The position numbers and the translations under genes are program-made. Below are positions 25,392 through 26,965 of a stretch of 26,965 bases of DNA, in pieces. The notes beneath the pieces are model-generated. The model was given only the letters and a program-made list of their open reading frames with translations, had not been told where the DNA came from and did not search any database. This DNA comes from an uncultured Bacteroidota bacterium (lineage in GTDB: Bacteria > Bacteroidota > Bacteroidia > Chitinophagales > Saprospiraceae): positions 1 through 26,965 of the forward strand of contig CALEYM010000292.1 in assembly GCA_937926185.1 (NCBI GenBank). Direction: 5' to 3'. Position 1 is the stretch's first letter. Each line of letters begins with the position of its first letter.

Positions 25392-25811
25392 ATGATGAAA
25401 TATGCCTGGTTACTGCTGCTGTTTACGGGCTTGACCCTCAGTCGCGACGGCCAACTCATTGCCTGCGAACACGGTGACCGGCGCGTTTCTATCATGCCGT
25501 TGAGTAGAGGTGGTAAAAAAACACTTGCCGATAACCACAAAAAGAATCGTTTCAACAGCCCGAACGCAGATTCGACCGATGAAAAAATGTTGTACGTGAC
25601 GCAATCCGATCCCGGCAATCCGGTCATTTTTGCTTTCCCGGTATGCGCAAACGGCACAACCGGAAAAGGGCGGGTCTTCTTCATCGACACCACGCAACCC
25701 ACCGCAAATTTCGGCTAGGGCGGCGACGGTTCGGTGCTGTACATTACCGCCAATAACTATTTGTGCCGGGTGCGGACGAGGACGCGGGAGGAAGATTGGA
25801 CGGATAAGTAA
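25392..25811 (+). pseudogene. Decayed SMP-30/gluconolactonase-like gene
   Basis: The frame from the ATG at 25392 opens with a signal-peptide-like stretch (MMKYAWLLLLF) fused directly to pieces that look like an SMP-30/gluconolactonase/LRE-like beta-propeller: GLTLSRDGQLIACEHGDRRV, then KKTLADNHKKNRFNSPN, then DEKMLYVTQSDPGNPVIFAFPV and GKGRVFF. After a TAG at 25716-25718 the same frame goes on with GGDGSVLYITANNYLCRVRT and stops at 25809-25811. Against the family, blocks appear missing after the signal peptide, after FNSPN (where the metal-site region and most blades should follow) and after RVFF. About 140 codons remain where about 300 are usual. The leftover frame before the TAG (108 codons) is unlikely to fold. 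It sits 9 nt after the M16 gene. Confidence 0.75.
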
Positions 25812-26116
25812 ATACATCCCCAATAGGTCGACAAATTTGCTGCCACATCAGTCGGCAAACATTTCTGCCAGACATCCCATATTCTTTGCTTGTAGGCGAC
25901 AGATATTTGTGTTTTCAAATTCATTAGAGAGCATACTGTTACTGGCTAAATTGTCGCGTTTTCTCAGAAACCATACACGGTCGTTCGACAAATCGACATG
26001 TTTACGCCACTGAGGCTGACAGGCGAACCTGTTGAATCGCATGGAAATTCCACATACATTTGGGTGTCCCCAGGTAGTTTCATCCAATTTCACGTTCTAA
26101 TCGCCATTAATCGATC
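25812..26116. other. Intergenic stretch without recognised gene
   Basis: About 305 bases between the pseudogene and the YWTD-propeller gene. Open frames on both strands are short and resemble nothing I know. A 9-base direct repeat, TCGACAAAT, occurs at 25828-25836 and 25985-25993. No tRNA, clear promoter or insertion-sequence end is seen. It may be further decayed coding sequence. Confidence 0.5.
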
Positions 26117-26965
26117 ATGTTCCTCCTCTCTTTAATTACATTGCTTCCTTATCGCCTTCCCGCACTGATTAGTATATTCTTTTTTCTGGTGGCCCCCGCA
26201 CTGATCCCTGCCCAAAAAAATCTGTACATCCTGAACAGGGGTGGAAACAACATTTTGTCCGTTCCACTGGATAATCCCGACAGCCCGCCCAACGAAAAGA
26301 TAAACCAGGGGCTTTTAGCAACTTATGACTTCATTTCACACACCGCTTCCTTCAAATTATTCTGGTGTAGCGGCATTACTAACCAGATTTTATCCGGAGA
26401 TGATAAAGGCGGCGGGGTTAATAGTGCAATTGCCACGGAGGTTTCTGTTCCGGTCGACCTGGACATCGATGCTTACCAGAATAAGATTTATTGGGCAGAC
26501 AATGTGCGCAAACAAATATTTCGCGCCAATCTCGATGGCAGCAGCCAGGAAGTAGTCTTGGCTGATTCATTTCCAAATCTTTCCAGCATAGCCATATTCC
26601 CGGCGTTAGACCTGATGTTTTTTGCAGACATAGACAGCAGTTTGATCTGGTCGTGTTCGCTGTCCGGTGAAAACAGAAAAGTGTTGGTAAACGATAGTTT
26701 AGGAACCCCAATTCGATTATTGATAGATACAATTCGGCAAAAACTATACTGGGCAGATGATGCTCAGCATCAGATTGAGCGCATCGACTTCGATGGCGGC
26801 AAGCGTGAGGTTTTTTACCAGGGAACCGAAGCGGAATTGCCATTCGGTCTGTATTTAGACTACTCGGCGGAACAAATCTACTGGACAGACTACGGAACGG
26901 AACAAATCATGCGCGCCAATCTGGATGGCTCAGCGGCTGTGCCTTTTATTAAATCAGGCCTGAGT
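26117..26965 (+). CDS. Secreted YWTD (LDL-receptor-type) beta-propeller protein, 3' end beyond the window
   Basis: The frame from the ATG at 26117 is open for 283 codons to the last base of the window, so the gene is cut. The first 33 or so residues are a signal peptide with a long hydrophobic run (ISIFFFLVAPALIPA) and probable cleavage before KNLYILNRGG. Then come YWTD-type repeats: KIYWADNVRKQIFRANLDG, KLYWADDAQHQIERIDFDG and QIYWTDYGTEQIMRANLDG, each about 40 residues apart or a multiple of that, which build a six-bladed propeller in LDL-receptor and related proteins. In Bacteroidota such proteins often end in a T9SS sorting domain; here that part is not visible. It is likely an exported binding protein of unknown ligand. 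Confidence 0.85.
   Translation, partial: MFLLSLITLLPYRLPALISIFFFLVAPALIPAQKNLYILNRGGNNILSVPLDNPDSPPNEKINQGLLATYDFISHTASFKLFWCSGITNQILSGDDKGGGVNSAIATEVSVPVDLDIDAYQNKIYWADNVRKQIFRANLDGSSQEVVLADSFPNLSSIAIFPALDLMFFADIDSSLIWSCSLSGENRKVLVNDSLGTPIRLLIDTIRQKLYWADDAQHQIERIDFDGGKREVFYQGTEAELPFGLYLDYSAEQIYWTDYGTEQIMRANLDGSAAVPFIKSGLS

Noticed and set aside
25848..26093. 81-codon minus-strand frame as a small gene or transposase remnant
   Set aside because: No recognisable motif, no ribosome site and no terminal inverted repeats nearby.

Overview
The window looks like chromosomal DNA of a Bacteroidota member, most likely of the Saprospiria/Chitinophagia type. The reasons are a C-terminal type IX secretion (T9SS) sorting domain at 1-1339, promoter elements of the Bacteroidota form (TTTG, about 19 bases, TAnnTTTG), few clear Shine-Dalgarno sites, and a family mix typical of that phylum. 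The genus cannot be decided from the sequence. No rRNA, tRNA, CRISPR array or intact insertion sequence was recognised.

Layout. (1) 1-1339 (+): 3' part of a secreted beta-propeller protein with a T9SS tail. (2) 1352-11859 (-): one tightly packed six-gene unit, read from a good divergent promoter at 11882-11911 in the order SWIM zinc-finger protein, DUF5691 protein, MoxR-type AAA+ ATPase, DUF5682 protein, DUF4132/HEAT protein, VWA (CoxE-like) protein. Five of the six match, from memory, the families of the poorly understood E. coli yehI-yehL-yehM-yehP-yehQ genes. This is the most interesting system here: an AAA+ ATPase/VWA pair with a putative two-GxxH enzyme (DUF5682), a zinc-binding protein and helical-repeat partners. 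(3) 12019-13797 (+): a membrane-anchored MutS-like ATPase. (4) 13883-15745 (+): two genes 15 nt apart, an MpaB/rubber-oxygenase-family protein and a seven-helix protein resembling Pyr4-type terpene cyclases, possibly an isoprenoid-modifying cassette. (5) 15810-21044 (+): a 1744-residue signalling protein with a degenerate kinase domain (pseudokinase), STAND/AAA-type ATPase, long helical repeat region, GAF domain and class III adenylate cyclase. (6) 21056-22423 (-): ffh, the SRP GTPase. (7) 22518-25382 (+): M16 zinc metallopeptidase. (8) 25392-25811 (+): a decayed SMP-30/gluconolactonase-like pseudogene, followed by about 300 bases without a recognisable gene. (9) 26117-26965 (+): 5' part of a secreted YWTD beta-propeller gene that runs off the window.

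How they fit together. The six-gene minus-strand unit probably makes one ATP-driven complex in which MoxR remodels a target presented by the VWA protein; the target is unknown. The plus-strand genes from 12019 on look like separate units: a housekeeping gene (ffh), a peptidase, a cyclic-nucleotide signalling hub and a lipid/isoprenoid pair. The two ends of the window carry secreted beta-propeller genes with signs of recombination or decay (an AT-rich 5' part at 1-300, the pseudogene at 25392).
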